A DNA stretch of 64,000 nucleotides from Zygaena filipendulae (GCA_907165275.2 OU015664.1:11556001-11620000), one strand, 5' to 3'; positions 46,251 through 59,115 are shown, counted from the stretch's first letter. Made by a program: numbers and translations. Notes: a model not told the origin generated them from the letters alone.

Positions 46251-49200
46251 TCAGTACAGGTGGTGCGGCGGCGGCGGCGCGGGCGGCTCCGTGCCCACGT
46301 CGATGTCGGCCGCGGCGCCCTCCTCGTCCGCGCACGGCAGCGGCGTGGCGGCGCCCGCGCGGGACAGCTCCCGCACCTGCAATATCAAACACGACCCGTT
46401 ACATTACACTGGTGGGCACCCACTTCTAACGTACTACCTAAATAGGCCTTCAATCAGCAATGCATACCTACACCAAAGCATCAAAGTTCTATTAAGGTGA
46501 CTGTAACCTTTCGGTCACCTACGAAACCAATAAAAGCAAACGACCCACCTGCATCAGCAGGTTGTTGGAGAGTATCCGGGCCTGGTGCTCCTGCGCCTTG
46601 GCTCGCAGGCACGCGATGCTGTTGTTGCGGAACGCCTCGGGGTCGTCGAAGGAGGCGCCGCCCGGGGGCTCCGGCGAGGCGCGCCCACCCCTCGCTGAAG
46701 ACGCTGTCGTACTGCTGCCGCCCGGGGAGCTCTGTGCCTGAAGAGAAATGTACCATTACTACGTAAAGAAGCGATTGCGTGCCTCCCAATGCCCGGCCAC
46801 GACGTAGCAGAAAGCTTAGAGGCAATAGCTGTGCATGTGGACTGCTGTGTGTGTGTGTAAGACAGCATCGACTTGACAGCATCCCCCCCCCGCCATTCGC
46901 CGCGCCTCGGCGCGAGACCCACACCGCACGTGCACACGAGCCGCGCACCCGCAGGAGGTATAGTGGGAAGTTGGATCAGTTTGTTCGTGTGGAGTGTCGT
47001 GGATGTGCTCACCAGGTGGTCGTGGTGGTCGAGCGCGTGCGACGCGAGCGGCGGCGAGGCGGAGGCGGGCCGCTCGCGGTCGGCGTCGCGCGCCGCCTCG
47101 CCCTCCGCCTCCGAGCCCTCGCGCTCGGAGCCCGACTCCTTGAGGTGGCGCGCCGCCTCGATGGACTTGCGGTGCATGCCTGCAACACGCGCCCCATCCA
47201 GACACTTCGCATCCATTGCTACACAACGGTTAAACAAAAACATACGATCAACACCGTCTCCTCGAGCACATTGCACCTGTCGGCTGGCTAACACAAAAGG
47301 AAATGATGAGAAGTTTTATAGTAATTAATATAAAATATACAATTAAGTCAACAAATATCAACAAGATACCCAGACACCGCATTGGAATAGTGGTCGAATA
47401 TTGCGTTAGCAAATCCTTTTTAGAAAAACCCCGTTGGGTACACATAATAATATATCGATTTATATCAGGTTGTGGGACAGATGGCGATGTGTGGTATAGA
47501 ATAGAATAGAATAGAATACACTTTATTGTACACCAAAATAATTTTACAGTGTATAATATCTAAGCGAGCAATACTTAGTATCTAATCTAGTTACATTATG
47601 TGTGTCGTAAGGCGACCTGTGCACGGCTGTGACCTGTTTTACGATGAGTTTTTATCACCGACTTCATAATCGCCCGCGAAGGAGGCACGCAAAAAGTGGA
47701 TAACGCGGCGTGAGGCTAGAGATGTGGAGAAGTTTCGTTACAGTGTTGAAGAGTCGGTCTATTTTATTACAGGCGGTTTATTACCCATTTACAGCTCCAA
47801 ATGTACAAATTGTATAATGTTAGAAATAACACGAGATTTTCCTCCAGATCATACCTAGACTCTGAGTTCACAACTAAATAATCAACTTTGAATAAAATTA
47901 GTCACTCAGGAACACCGTATTTTTAAAATAGCTTAAGTAGTTTTTGAGTTTATACATAAAAAAAAATAATATCCTTTGCAAGTAGGTAGAAGAAGTCCCA
48001 AGAAATGAATCTAACAGAACTACCTACTCTCTAACAGCCAAATTAAATTCAAATTACCCATCAAGAGACATGAAAGAGTCGTTGAAAATATTCAGAAGAA
48101 TACCCGGCATGTCTATGATATCCAACAAGCACGAAGCAATAAACTACATAAGTGAAGCATCCCTAACAATCTTGTGGTTTTAAATTAAAAACTATATAAA
48201 ACAAATGAACGACGCATCGGTATGCGCCACGAGCGGGGTGCTGCCATTAATCGTGTCTCGACTGGGAGTGTTGAACTTGACAGAGCTCGGAGTTAAGTAG
48301 GTCGTTGGAGACGTCTGATGGATGGGAGATGCGCCGGGGAACGCCGTGCTCTGACCACTGCCCCGCATATTGAGACGTGTTGGATGATGAATGTGTTTTA
48401 CTCTAATAAAGTTGAAGTCAAATAATTTTATGCTGAGCTGGCCCATCTCCTTCCTCTTTATTCAATGTCGCAATAGAAACCTTGGATGGCGCACTATTCA
48501 TGCCAGTGTCAGTAAGAGAATATAAGTAGGTATAATAGGTACTCACAGGTTGAGGAAGTAGGTAATATATACCTAATAATAAACGCTAACATATTTAATA
48601 TAACTTATATTATTATTATTTGTATAAGATTTTATTTCTTAAGTTTGAAAATAGTATATAATATAATAAAACTTATGGAAAACTTAAAATAAAACTATAT
48701 TTTTTATTTATATTATCTACATTGTGATTAAACAAGGTCTATGTAAGACTACATAGAAGCATCCGCAATGCAAAATATCTGAGTTGGGGAGTCTATCTAT
48801 CAACTTGCCCATTATAAATTCATCACCCGTTCCCGTCACAAGCCAGCTCGCTGGTGCCTGGTGCGTTCCACATCCTGTTTAATATAACTGAGGGTAGTAT
48901 TTTTACGAGATTTTTACAGTCCAACCGACGTCCTGAATATCTAATCGTAGAGCGCGTTATTTATCGGCGGGACGTCGCGGAATTGAACCCGTGACCCTCG
49001 GCGGTGCCGCGCCTCGATGCGTGCGCGCCATCAAATATGCAATGCATAGTGGCACTGGTGGTCGACGCGGAGACGTTATTTATTACTCTGTATGAGTTGG
49101 CAATTTTCTGCGTACGATCCCATTTCATTGGTATCTTTATTCAAGCGTTTCTAATTTATTCAATAATTATTCAATTTAATATTTTTTCAGATTTCACACT

Positions 49201-52200
49201 CGATTAACCTATACAGGTGTGATCGATCTATCTTCGACAAACGATAACGATAGTAACGCACTTTTGCGCAAAAACAATGAATTAATTATTGTTTTATTAT
49301 TTTTTTCGTTTTATCGTAATCCATTGGTCCTCAGGTCCGGGGGATGCAGGTAAGTACTTCGGCTACATTTGAATAAGTAACATCAATCTGTTTATAGAAT
49401 ATAAAAAATTGTATTTGTTTAGTCCTTCGCAACGGATTGGTATTGTGATCTTTACACATATTATGTATATTTGTAGTTGCAAGCTGGGCGTTTCCCAGCT
49501 TGAATATTTTAACAGGTAATTCATAAAGCAACCAACCATACAATTTTGATATCGCTTCAATATTGTTAGATACTTTATAAAAATCACGAGTAATGAGTTC
49601 CAGGACTTGGTTGACATTTCGCAGTACAGAAATTCCGAAGGAATGCTTAAAATTTCATGTAGATCGAATCGCGGAGACCAGCTGTAGTTTATTATTAAAA
49701 ACAAAACACAGTCGTTAGCTCAGTTCACCAGTCGACGGGCGCCATTTGGATTTGTTATCGCACCACGTACATTAGTCCAGCTCCCTCGTAACTTCCAACA
49801 TTAGTGGGCGCCACAAACCAACCTACACTTCTCTTAACACATATAAATCCACTTGATTTACTCGACGCAAACTTACACCGAACACTGAGCTAGCTATACG
49901 CTGTTTTAACAATATGTTTCGAGTTAAGTTCACTGAATGCAACAAATGCATCTTAAATTACTTCATTCGCATTATAGTCTTGGATATAATTCGATTGTAA
50001 AATAGATTTAGATTTTCTAAATTTTGGTTTAAAAGGCTTACCTGCAAATGTTGTAAAGGTTCTTTGTACTTTTCGAGTTACTCGTAATCTAAATCATTTC
50101 GGAGAGACATAAAAATATAAGTTTTTTTTTTCAAACCTATCGAGGAACCACGTTGGGAAATCCGGTGAGAAAACCTGCGCTTATAGTAATGGAAAAAAAT
50201 AACATCAAAACAGATACTGCAGTTTTGATTATTTGCATTGATATACGTACATATTTATGTTACAGGCAAATTTAATAATTTGTCTGTAACAAACGACTAT
50301 AGGTATTTTATAGTGTCGAATACAGAAAACGCGCTAAATTGTGAGTTTTGTGATGGAAAATCAGAATTTCACACTAGCATATTTACGTCTATTGTGGCTA
50401 CTGTTCAAACTAAACCTAATATGTCGCAGTGGTTTTTGATATAAAAAGAAGCTGCATTTTCTGTCCTACGAAAGAATTATACGATATGACGACCGCAATA
50501 CCTACATTTGCCTGTTATGTGTGTTTTCGGATAGAATAGAAGAAGTTATACCGTTCTTATGAATATAGAAACGTCTCATGTGCATCGAATTCAGGCTTTT
50601 ACAGTGTTTCCGTATAATACAAGCTAAGAAAATATGAATAGTGGAATTTGGACTGTGTGCGATGGTTTTAGGTTAAACACTAATACCGCTGAGAAAGTAC
50701 TCAATTTTACATTACATTACATTGTACTGACATGATCTATAACATTCTTTCCTTTTGTTAATTGAATATCTAGAAACCACAGCCGTAGTAATTTTTGTTT
50801 AGGTATATCTACATCTTGATTTGCAATCCAATACTTTAAACTTATGAAGTATGTAGTTGTTAAATCTCTGAAAATGTATAAATATCTAAAATTTAACATT
50901 CAAAAGCGACAATGGCTAAGTAAGTAACAATCTGCACATTAAAAGCAATCCTCACCACTCTCCGGGGGGTCTCCGCGAGTGTCCGCTCTTTGCGACTTTA
51001 CCGACGACGTGACAAAACTAAACATAAGGACATCAATCCAAGTAAAAACTTGCAAACAAGAACACAAGATCAAAGCGAAAACTCTACTCGATTGAAGCAT
51101 CCAGCTACTTCTGACATGTTCTGTTCAATTTCCCCACAGAAGTCACTTTATTCATTACGCCGCTGGCAAATTTACCATCGACAATCGTCGCAGCATATTT
51201 CATAAACAAATAATATCATATTTTTATTGTGATAAAGCGTATATTCGTTCATCTAAAGATTTTCGTGGCAGCAAAGTCGCGTCTGCGGATCCGCAATTGG
51301 ATGTTGTACTCGAGATAATAGTGATAGTCGCGTGGTGTCACTCCGTGGAGATGAAAGAGAGTTTCACAAAGCGAGTGCATAATAGTTAGATTCTCTAAGG
51401 TGCTTGTCCGGGATGCATTTGAGTCCATTTGGCGATAGACCTCAAGTGTCGCCCGCTCTACCTCGGCGCTATACTCGCTGTGTACCTCGGTTCGAGGATC
51501 GCGGATCGTCATTAATTCTATCTTCCATCGTCAAGTTGAGTATCTCAAAGGGTTTATTTCAGTGTTAATTGAAAAAAGTATAAAAAAAACACCTGTACTG
51601 TGAACCGTGTACTTATAGGTATCTCATTAAATTAATTGGTAAAGTATGGATTGGGGCTCCGTGAAGTATTTCGATCATATTTTTTAATTAAAGTTGCTAT
51701 CGAGGTAGTGAATATTTGATGATTTTATGATTTTTTTTCAACAAACCATAATACACAGTAATCAATTAATAAATAAAATTAAGCAATTATCGAGCCTATT
51801 GTTGCATATGTTACTGTTGTTAAATTTTGTAACCATTTTTCCGTTAAGAAACAATGTAAAAACATCAAGTTTCTTATCCTTGCTTATTCATTATAAGCAA
51901 CAGTCATTAATTTGATTAAAAAAAAATTTATAACCAGTACATAAGCATTCATCATTTTACAAAAACATAAGGAAATTCAATATGAATACATATTAAAACA
52001 CAAACACAAACGCTCTCACTCCATTCCTGTCCACTGCTGCGTTCCAAGTATTTACTCGTGTACTTGCAGGTACACAGGTAAAAAACCTCCGTACCTAAGT
52101 ACAGTTAAGCACATAATTAATATGTAAGCGCGGCGTGCAGCCCTCAAATCTGCGTTAATCAACGCTGAGACAATGCCGCCGCCATCTTGCCAGTGCGGTC

Positions 52201-55200
52201 CCCCCGCGCGACCCCCACCACCGCAGCCCCCCGCAGCTGCCCCCACCATAGAACCCGCCTCGTGGAGGTTCGAAGGGTAAACTAGGCTGTATTCGTTCAT
52301 ACATTGCCTGGTTAAATACGGATTTGATTTCAAACAGAAAATGACTAGACAGAAACGCGATTTAAACATATAATACAATAGAATTGTGGTGTTGATTATA
52401 GCAAAAATAAATAGTGAAATATTAAAAACTAATAATAATTTAAAACTTTTATAAAAACAAGTCTATCAAAATTATTCAAGTGTTCGTAGAGTGCCGCTAC
52501 GAGCGCGCTACGCCACTGCCTACGCCGAGCGGCGTGCTACGCGTCTCATAGTTTTGTTCAACCGCGGTTTCACCCGCGTGAAAGGTTTTTATGTAACAAC
52601 TTTTTTTCCCGACATCCGATTTAAATTAAACAAAAGTCTATATGTAGCTCCAGGCTAAGCTTAATCTACCTGTGAAAACCGCATGACAATCCATTCAGTA
52701 GATTCGGAGATTATCGTGAACAGACACACAGACAGACAGAAAATAATTTTTAAAACTTTTTTTTTTGTGGTTGGTTACTCTTCTTTTATCGACCCCAGTC
52801 AATTTTGTAAAAAATATTCAATGTACAGAATCGCGGATTCTACTCTTTTACTATAGTATAGATATTATTTTATAATAAGAAAGATAAATACAATCAAGGA
52901 TTGTATTCAAGCATTTATGGTGTCTAAAATTGGTATTGAAGAAGTTTAAACCCTACCTGTGACGCATATTATACAAATATATATACCTACATTAAAAGTT
53001 GTAATGGAATATTATTCTATTTGTTCACGTGTTATATTCAAATTATAGAGAAGTTTTATTACATGTGACATCCACCCATCCCAGAACTAAAGGAAATTCC
53101 ATTTGCAGCGAAACACTACTGAGAGCGCACTAATGTTTGTTCTGAAGCGAAGTAAAACGCGAAGCGGCTTCTCATAAGCTGTCAACACAGTCTCGAAAGT
53201 AAAAATAACTATACCGACCATGCCGACTCTATTCACAAGGTTCCAAGGTACATTTTCCCTCGTGACAGTTGCCTTCAAATCGTTTGTGTGGAAAGCTTTT
53301 TCGTGTTGAAAAATGAGCATCCGTCCGTGGTTGAGATTAAAAATTACAACAACGCTTTGTTTGCGACTCGAATGGCGAATGCTTCTTGGGTTATAAAGCG
53401 TGTTGCGCTGAGATTTTTGCAAGAATAGGTACTACGTAGATAAATGTATCGCATACTAAACTGTTGATGTTTGTATTCTCTGATGGGGAACGTACTACTT
53501 GTGCATCTCAACAATAAGTTTTGCTATTAAAACTCTCTTAAAATATATACCGAAACCAAGTAGGTACTACCTACCGAAAATGAAATAGAAAAATGATTTC
53601 ATTTTCGGTAGGTAGTACCTACTTGGTTAGAAAAATGAATTTTGCACACATCTATTAGGTATTGTTAATAAAATGTCTGAAATAATTAGATCTACACTTA
53701 GATATATTATGGTATATAATTTGGGCTTTAGCGTACCCAAGAGCAAAATAAGTATGGATAATTATTTATTATTTAAAGACACAATTAAAGTTTTCTGACC
53801 AGCTATTACTGACAATGAGTATGTACTATTTATCTTACCACAGGAGATTTGTATACCGTGTAGAGTCGTAAAGATGAAAGACTACTGATAATTATCACAA
53901 ACAGCCGATTTTTTTGTTATGAAGAATACTAGATTTTTTTATAGAGATGCAATTGGCGAAATATTAATATCAAACATGAGATGAATTGAATACGTATCAC
54001 CCAGAACGATTAGACATTTTACCAAGAAATAGAAAAGATTGGCTTGCTGGGGTTTGGCGAGTGAAATGCTTGATTTGAAACGTGACTTTATAGATGCCTC
54101 GTTGGAGAACAAGCGATAGCTCTAGAAGCGTTAGGACATTAAATGGTGTTCGTCGGTGTGTCTGCTTGCTTATAGAATGAGGACTCACCGGCGCGGGGCG
54201 GTGGTGGCGTGGGGGGGACGGGATCTCGCTAGGGGCGTCCCTCGGCCGAGCGGCGCGTCTCTTGAACAAAATCATCACCATCAGACATTGTCCAAGCGGG
54301 AAGGTTCTCTGGTAACGAATCCATCGAGTGACCTTAATTTGGGGAAGGTTTACTATCATCATTCGCCTGTTTCCAATTGCTTAGGGTCAGCGTTATGAGT
54401 GCGCTTCTTCTATATCTATATCTATATTATAACTTTAAACTGACACGTGCTGCTGAAGAGTTTGTTGCGCAGCTTCTTCTCCTCAGCTATAGCACTAGGA
54501 AGCTGTGAAGGGTGGATATTTTATGGATGGTGTCATAATAACAGTAATTATATTGACGTCCAAAAGAGCCACATTATGGGCCAAATTTAAATAAAGGATT
54601 TGACTTTGACTTTGACTTTCCATTCATCCCTTGCACTCGTCGTCTGTCGACTGATCGACCGATCGATCGCGATCGACCGTACGATCGTTTTTGTAGTTCG
54701 GCGTTTTTTTAATATTAGATGGTTAAAAATTTAATACAGATTTGACACTTTGCACCCAATGTAGTTTTACTTATGCAATCTTTTTCTTGATATTTATTTG
54801 GTGGGTTAAACGGGTAAAAATGTCGATTTCTTAGCCATAAATTTTTGCTAGACCGATCTCAAGTATCGGCATCGCTGATGTAGAGAGTAACACTGTGTTG
54901 GAAGGGAAATATTTGCTTCCGCAGAAGAACTAATATAAAACAACACAAATGACTCTACAACGGACCAATACATATACATAATCAATCAATCTGACTGAAG
55001 AGGTATCGCTCGCCCTTCGTTTCCCCAAGAACATGTTGGCAACTCAATATCAGTGACCAGCAGGCATAGAGACCGATTCCGCACAGTGTCAATAATGTGC
55101 AAACTACGGGCGAGTATACTGACCAAATATGGTGCCCGACCGAACACCGGTAGCAGAAATACTGTTGAACTTCGGTGGGGAACTTTTCGTTCACGAACTT

Positions 55201-57286
55201 TACCATACAAGCCCCTATTTATCTCTCAGGGTACTACTGGCATTTGTGCTTAGAACGATTAACGGGTACATTATCACACATTGTACATTCCAAGACTATA
55301 GGATATCTTGTCTATGAACACACAAAATCTATGATCTTGGATCTATGAACACACAAAAAATACGAAATTCTGTGGATGGTGAGCAACATGACTGGGACCA
55401 ACTCTGGATTGTACCTTAAGGGCATCGAACCCGATGCTCCTGTGTCGTGACGAAAGCGCGCTAAATATTATCTACTACATAACTAGCATACTGATGTAGG
55501 TATACCGGGGACACAACACACAAACACTTACCTTCAAACTCCCCATCTAGTTCCTCATTGCTTCAAAGTTCAAATAGTGATCTGATTGAACCCATCGTAA
55601 TCGAAAAGCACTGCTGATTTAATGGTTCGCGCTGCATATGTAAATCTCAAGATATCCTCAAGAAATATGTATTGGGATAGCAAGTCACCTGTATATATCA
55701 CTATCTAATCTTTGTGCATCAAATCACTTCGATCCCTTGAAGGTGGGACAAACTAACGAACACCCTTTCAGATTTTTATTTCTACGCGTCACTAATGATG
55801 AAAACGAATGACCTTTGTTTTAAAGCTCTCGAAACTATATTTCACTGGTAATATAATAAAGACAATTTAAAATAGGTAATACGAATTAATGTAGCGAAGT
55901 TAAAAGATTGATTTTCAGCCCCAGCGATCGTTACAGCCGTTCTTATCATATTAAGTTAAGCGAAGCTTTTGGTGGGTATATACTATATATATTACTGTAA
56001 CATATTCCACCACTGTATTCCAATGCGGCGTCGCAATAACATATGTTACATCGCTAGCATCAATTGTAAATCGTGAATGTAGCAGCCTCATACTTTACTT
56101 ACTTTCTGTGTAACATAAGGCAGATTGGCTGTGTTGTGATCAGGGCCCTTATTCACCATGACCATAACACGATGCGTTAAGATAACACGCCGCGAAAATT
56201 GTCTTTCCCTCGTAATGAAAGAAGTTTCACTTCAAAAAAATACATTCTCAACGTTTCTTATGTTATGAGCAAGAAATTTTGATGGTCATAGTGAATAAGG
56301 GCCCAGTCCACGTAGGTACTGGCGGTACATTTGATTTGGCCGATTGAGTGTGCATTTTGAACAAAATCTGCCTTATATCGTCATTCAGAGTAAAAATGCT
56401 CAAAGTTAATCTATTAAAATTTTATTAAAGTTTGAGCAATCGTACTGTAAAAAAAGAAAATTCATGTTGAAGTGGTTTAATGCATGCACTTCTATATAAA
56501 CCTAAAAAGTGACATAAAGAGTCCATCTATGACACAGGTCTTCTCTCTGATGAGAATACAAATAATCCCTGTCATCAATGGGCGATACTTCCAGATAAAA
56601 CCTTATAATCACAGTCGGTCAAAAATGCCGAGCTACTCAGACAAGTTCGTTTTATTTTCATATATTGGCAGAATAAGAAAATGTTAAAATAATAGAGAAG
56701 CACAAAAATTCTCTCAATATAAAGTTTCCAGTATTAATAATATTAGTTATTGTAATAAATTGCTTCGAAATAAAATCAGTTTTATCACTATTTCGTAAAA
56801 TATAAGACGAGGTGAGCAGCTCAGCATTTTTGGCCAATTTTAGATGTTAAATCGGAGACACCTCAAAGTTCACATTGGTAAAGGTTTCTAAAATAAAATC
56901 CTTATCCAACAATAGCTAGCTAAACCTAGCTTGTATTATTAACACTATACTTAAACTAGATAGGCTGTCAAGTCTCAATTGTAATCTCCTTTATTCCCGA
57001 GAGCCGTAAGCTAATTTCTTGTAAAAACTTGAACATCCCTCGCGAAGTAGGTATCTCCGATCAACCACATCATGTTAAACTACTCGAAAAGGCCAGCCTC
57101 ACCGAACTCACCGAGAAGCCAGGGCGCGACCGAGTCGTTTTCCTTGGCGCTGTTGAGGATGGTCTCCGGGAGGGGCAGGGAGTGGCGCACCATGGCGCCG
57201 TACAGCCCGTACTCCGCCATGATAGTGGAACGGCCCCAGCACTTCTCCGTTTTGCGCCATTTCGCTCGCCGGTTTTGGAACCACAC
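46251..57286 (-). CDS. Vsx: Visual system homeobox transcription factor (3' exons only)
   Basis: Minus-strand exons: 57112-57286, 47013-47179, 46549-46737, 46251-46376; phases 1, 0, 0; 218 residues. The first encodes helix 3 of a paired-like homeodomain, [19 protein letters not shown], then the CVC domain typical of Vsx/CHX10 ([27 protein letters not shown] joined across the intron to [14 protein letters not shown]). The third exon has the OAR-like motif [20 protein letters not shown]. The protein ends [12 protein letters not shown]. Vsx proteins bind TAATTA-type sites and pattern optic lobe and retinal neurons. The split after EDRIQ, before VWFQ, is the usual homeobox intron; the exon with helices 1-2 and the N-terminus is not found up to 64000. 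Intron 57111-47180 is about 9.9 kb. Whether this is Vsx1 or Vsx2 is not decided. Confidence 0.93.
47180..51248. other. Vsx intron, 3' part
   Basis: Contains an (AATAG)n plus CACTTTATTGTACACCAAAA inverted LINE tail at 47496-47540, a coding-like minus-strand stretch at 48192-48446, a GC-rich tRNA-like scrap at 48970-49020, and AT-rich DNA. No further Vsx exon is needed, because the flanking exons join in phase. Confidence 0.55.
51249..51512 (-). CDS. Small intact frame nested in the Vsx intron, function unknown
   Basis: An 87-codon frame starts at its first ATG (an in-frame stop lies seven codons upstream) and ends TGA. The product is charged and soluble-looking with an ordinary amino-acid mix, for example [20 protein letters not shown] and [20 protein letters not shown], rich in Arg, Tyr and Thr. 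AATAAA (51223-51228) follows the stop closely. There is no signal peptide, membrane segment or motif I recognise, and the start context (ATTAATGACG) is weak. It is on the Vsx strand. It could be a nested gene, a retrocopy fragment or chance. Confidence 0.35.
   Translation of the reverse strand: MTIRDPRTEVHSEYSAEVERATLEVYRQMDSNASRTSTLENLTIMHSLCETLFHLHGVTPRDYHYYLEYNIQLRIRRRDFAATKIFR
52120..52280. promoter_or_regulatory. GC-rich island in the Vsx intron
   Basis: A C-rich block (CCCCCGCGCGACCCCCACCA) stands out from AT-rich surroundings and includes GCCGCCGCCATCTTGCC, a YY1-like site (GCCATCTTG). The open frame across it is low complexity. Candidate regulatory DNA only. Confidence 0.25.
52561..52760 (-). 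mobile_element. Helitron-like element, partial
   Basis: CCGCGGTTTCACCCGCGTGA at the left, body with ATGACAATCCATTCAGTAGA and GAACAGACACACAGACAGAC; same subfamily as 63231-63440. Confidence 0.65.
53554..53628. repeat. Perfect 33-bp inverted repeat with a 9-base loop
   Basis: AACCAAGTAGGTACTACCTA, continuing through CCGAAAATGAAAT (53554-53586), is matched base for base by the reverse complement at 53596-53628; the loop is AGAAAAATG. Intronic in Vsx. Confidence 0.95.
54185..54300 (-). other. GC-rich block ending in a strong splice donor, unassigned
   Basis: Minus strand: CCGCCCCGCGCCG followed by GTGAGTCC. Upstream ATGs give a short frame ([15 protein letters not shown]...) with no known domain. 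The flanking Vsx exons join in phase without it, so it would be an alternative or separate first exon, if real. Confidence 0.25.
54630..56142. other. Vsx intron, no exon recognised
   Basis: Includes (GATC)-rich palindromic sequence at 54650-54690 and a minus-strand frame at 54982-55206 with a hydrophobic stretch, [20 protein letters not shown], that I cannot assign. Confidence 0.45.
56143..56304. mobile_element. MITE family E
   Basis: Terminal inverted repeats GGGCCCTTATTCACCATGAC and GGGCCCTTATTCACTATGAC differ at one base; the interior is short and AT-rich. Confidence 0.85.
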
Positions 57287-57289
57287 CTG

Positions 57290-58190
57290 TTGGGGATCGA
57301 TGGAGTTAGGAGGATTGTTAAAATTGACCACAAAATAACTAAGTACCTAAGTCAAGTTTTCGAAATATTTTCAAGAATAAAATATTGGCTTGTACATACC
57401 AATCATTAAATCAGATAAAATTTTCTTTAGGCCTAATTATTTAAAGATAAATTTCTCGACTATCTTTTAAAGTAAGTAATGTCATTTTTATTTTGAAAAA
57501 GAGAAGAGGATTTTGACGGATTAGAGAATGAATTTTTACGTTTTTTGTGTAGTTTAATGTTAAATTCTTATCTGTGATCTCCACTTTTACATTAAACACC
57601 ATCAAAATAAGTTATTTAGATTATTTTAAATTGGAGATGTCGTCAGTTTCAACTGAATGCCGTTTAATCCGGAATATATTTATTTTATACTACATTAATT
57701 AATACAACCTAGTTGACGGGACACTTTTACAAAACGTGTGGTATAGATTTAACACTATATCTATAACACAAACGCTCCTCTGCTCAAGAAGAAAACAACC
57801 AGATGGCCAGGCCAGCCACACGAGTGCTGCCTTAGCGACGGCGTGGCAGCTACCCCGAGTGCGAACCCAGAGACCACATTCGCTACAATACCTAATAATA
57901 ACAACAAAGTATAATAAGATTTACAGTTTATTAAATACTAATTGTTTGCATCATCACACTCGCGTCAAGTTGGGAATTATCGCAGAATCTCATCCATATA
58001 CCGAGAAGAATGACTGCTCTCTCTTCATGGTATAATGATACCATCAGTCGACGGCAGCGGACGAGGACCAGGAACAGAGGAAACCAACCAATTACGGGGA
58101 ACAAAACGCAACTAAATTAAAATTCACCAGCGGGGACAGTGTGCTGTTATAGGGCTGACACCGCCAGCCAAGGAAGACCCTTTTATAGTG
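57290..58190. other. Vsx intron upstream of the homeobox exon, no exon seen
   Basis: AT-rich DNA. No sequence resembling helices 1-2 of the homeodomain appears here or further right. Confidence 0.5.
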
Positions 58191-58194
58191 TGAC

Positions 58195-58350
58195 GCGTCC
58201 ATTCCGGAGTTCCCGCAGGAATTCCAGGATAAAAATTACCTACCCTATACCATTTTCTGTACCCCTGAAAATATGTATATGTAATATTTCATGATGATCG
58301 GTTGAGTAGTGAGAGCGTAACAAACAAACTTTTGTTCGCATTTGTTTGGA
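58195..58350 (-). mobile_element. Helitron-like element, partial
   Basis: TCCGGAGTTCCCGCAGGAAT, TACCCCTGAAAATATG and GATGATCGGTTGAGTAGTGA; both ends eroded. Confidence 0.65.
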
Positions 58351-58849
58351 TTAGATTGTTTCACTATAAGTCAAGTACCGGTTACTTCACACCAATAGAT
58401 TTCGCGTTTTTCCTAGGAACGAAAAAGTCAAAAGTACCTCGGTATATGTCAGAAAACACGTCTATTCATTACTTAAGGCGCGACGATGTTAATGAAAAAC
58501 AGACTGCGCGAAAATATAGGTAGGAACTCTAATCAACTTATCACTCGACATATAGAAATTTTCAGGGGTACAGAACTTGTCAGGGGTACTGAAGAAAACA
58601 TAGGGTCATTTTGTCCCGGAACTCCGAAATTAACGCGACTATATTAAATTTTAGCATTACCTCGACAACTCTTTTTTATCGGAACATAAAGTGTCCGGTG
58701 AAATTCAGGGATAATGTAGCTTCTTGTCAATGAAAGAATTTCTAAAATCGGTTCAATAGTAGGTACCAAATATTAATTCCCTAAATCCAAACTTTACCCC
58801 TTTAGGTATAATATTATAATATAAATTTATGGTTTAATTGGCAACCCTG

Positions 58850-59115
58850 ACGGCAACTCCGCTACACAGAGCGGCGGGAGGAGAGGGGAGGGGAAGAGTG
58901 CCGCCTCCCAACTCCCACTTCCACAAACAGTTAGGTAATTTCTAATTAAATTTGTTAATTAATCTGAATGCAGCGCGCGGCAGCACCAGCGCCGCTTGTG
59001 TTCTGTGCGGAGCGGCTGCTGGGTGGTGATGGTGGTCGGTGGGCTGGGACTTGGGATTAATTAACGTTTGGGTTTGTTCCGTTATCGCTAAATTATTATC
59101 GTACATTAATTAGTA
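58850..59115. promoter_or_regulatory. GC-rich island with clustered TAATTA-type sites
   Basis: Purine-rich CGGCGGGAGGAGAGGGGAGG and GCGCGCGGCAGCACCAGCGC blocks alternate with CTAATTAAA, TTAATTAAT, GATTAATTAAC and TTAATTAGT, the core bound by paired-like homeodomains including Vsx. In the Vsx intron upstream of the homeobox exon. Candidate enhancer by composition and motif only. Confidence 0.35.

Noticed and set aside
46554..47294. Minus-strand 246-codon frame
   Set aside because: Runs through two Vsx exons and the intron between them. Only its first part (47013-47179) is in the coding frame; the remainder is intron and wrong-frame sequence.
46779..47328. Several long GC-rich frames on the plus strand
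   Set aside because: Shadows caused by high GC content opposite the Vsx exons.
53087..53422. Minus-strand frame of 111 codons in the Vsx intron
   Set aside because: Intact but with no motif, no polyadenylation signal close by and no support beyond length.
54640..54700. Palindromic GATCGATCGATCGCGATCG run as a regulatory site
   Set aside because: Looks like low-complexity (GATC) sequence; nothing ties it to a gene.
54982..55206. Minus-strand frame with a hydrophobic segment and cysteines
   Set aside because: Overlaps an equally long frame one base shifted; no family recognised. Could be chance.
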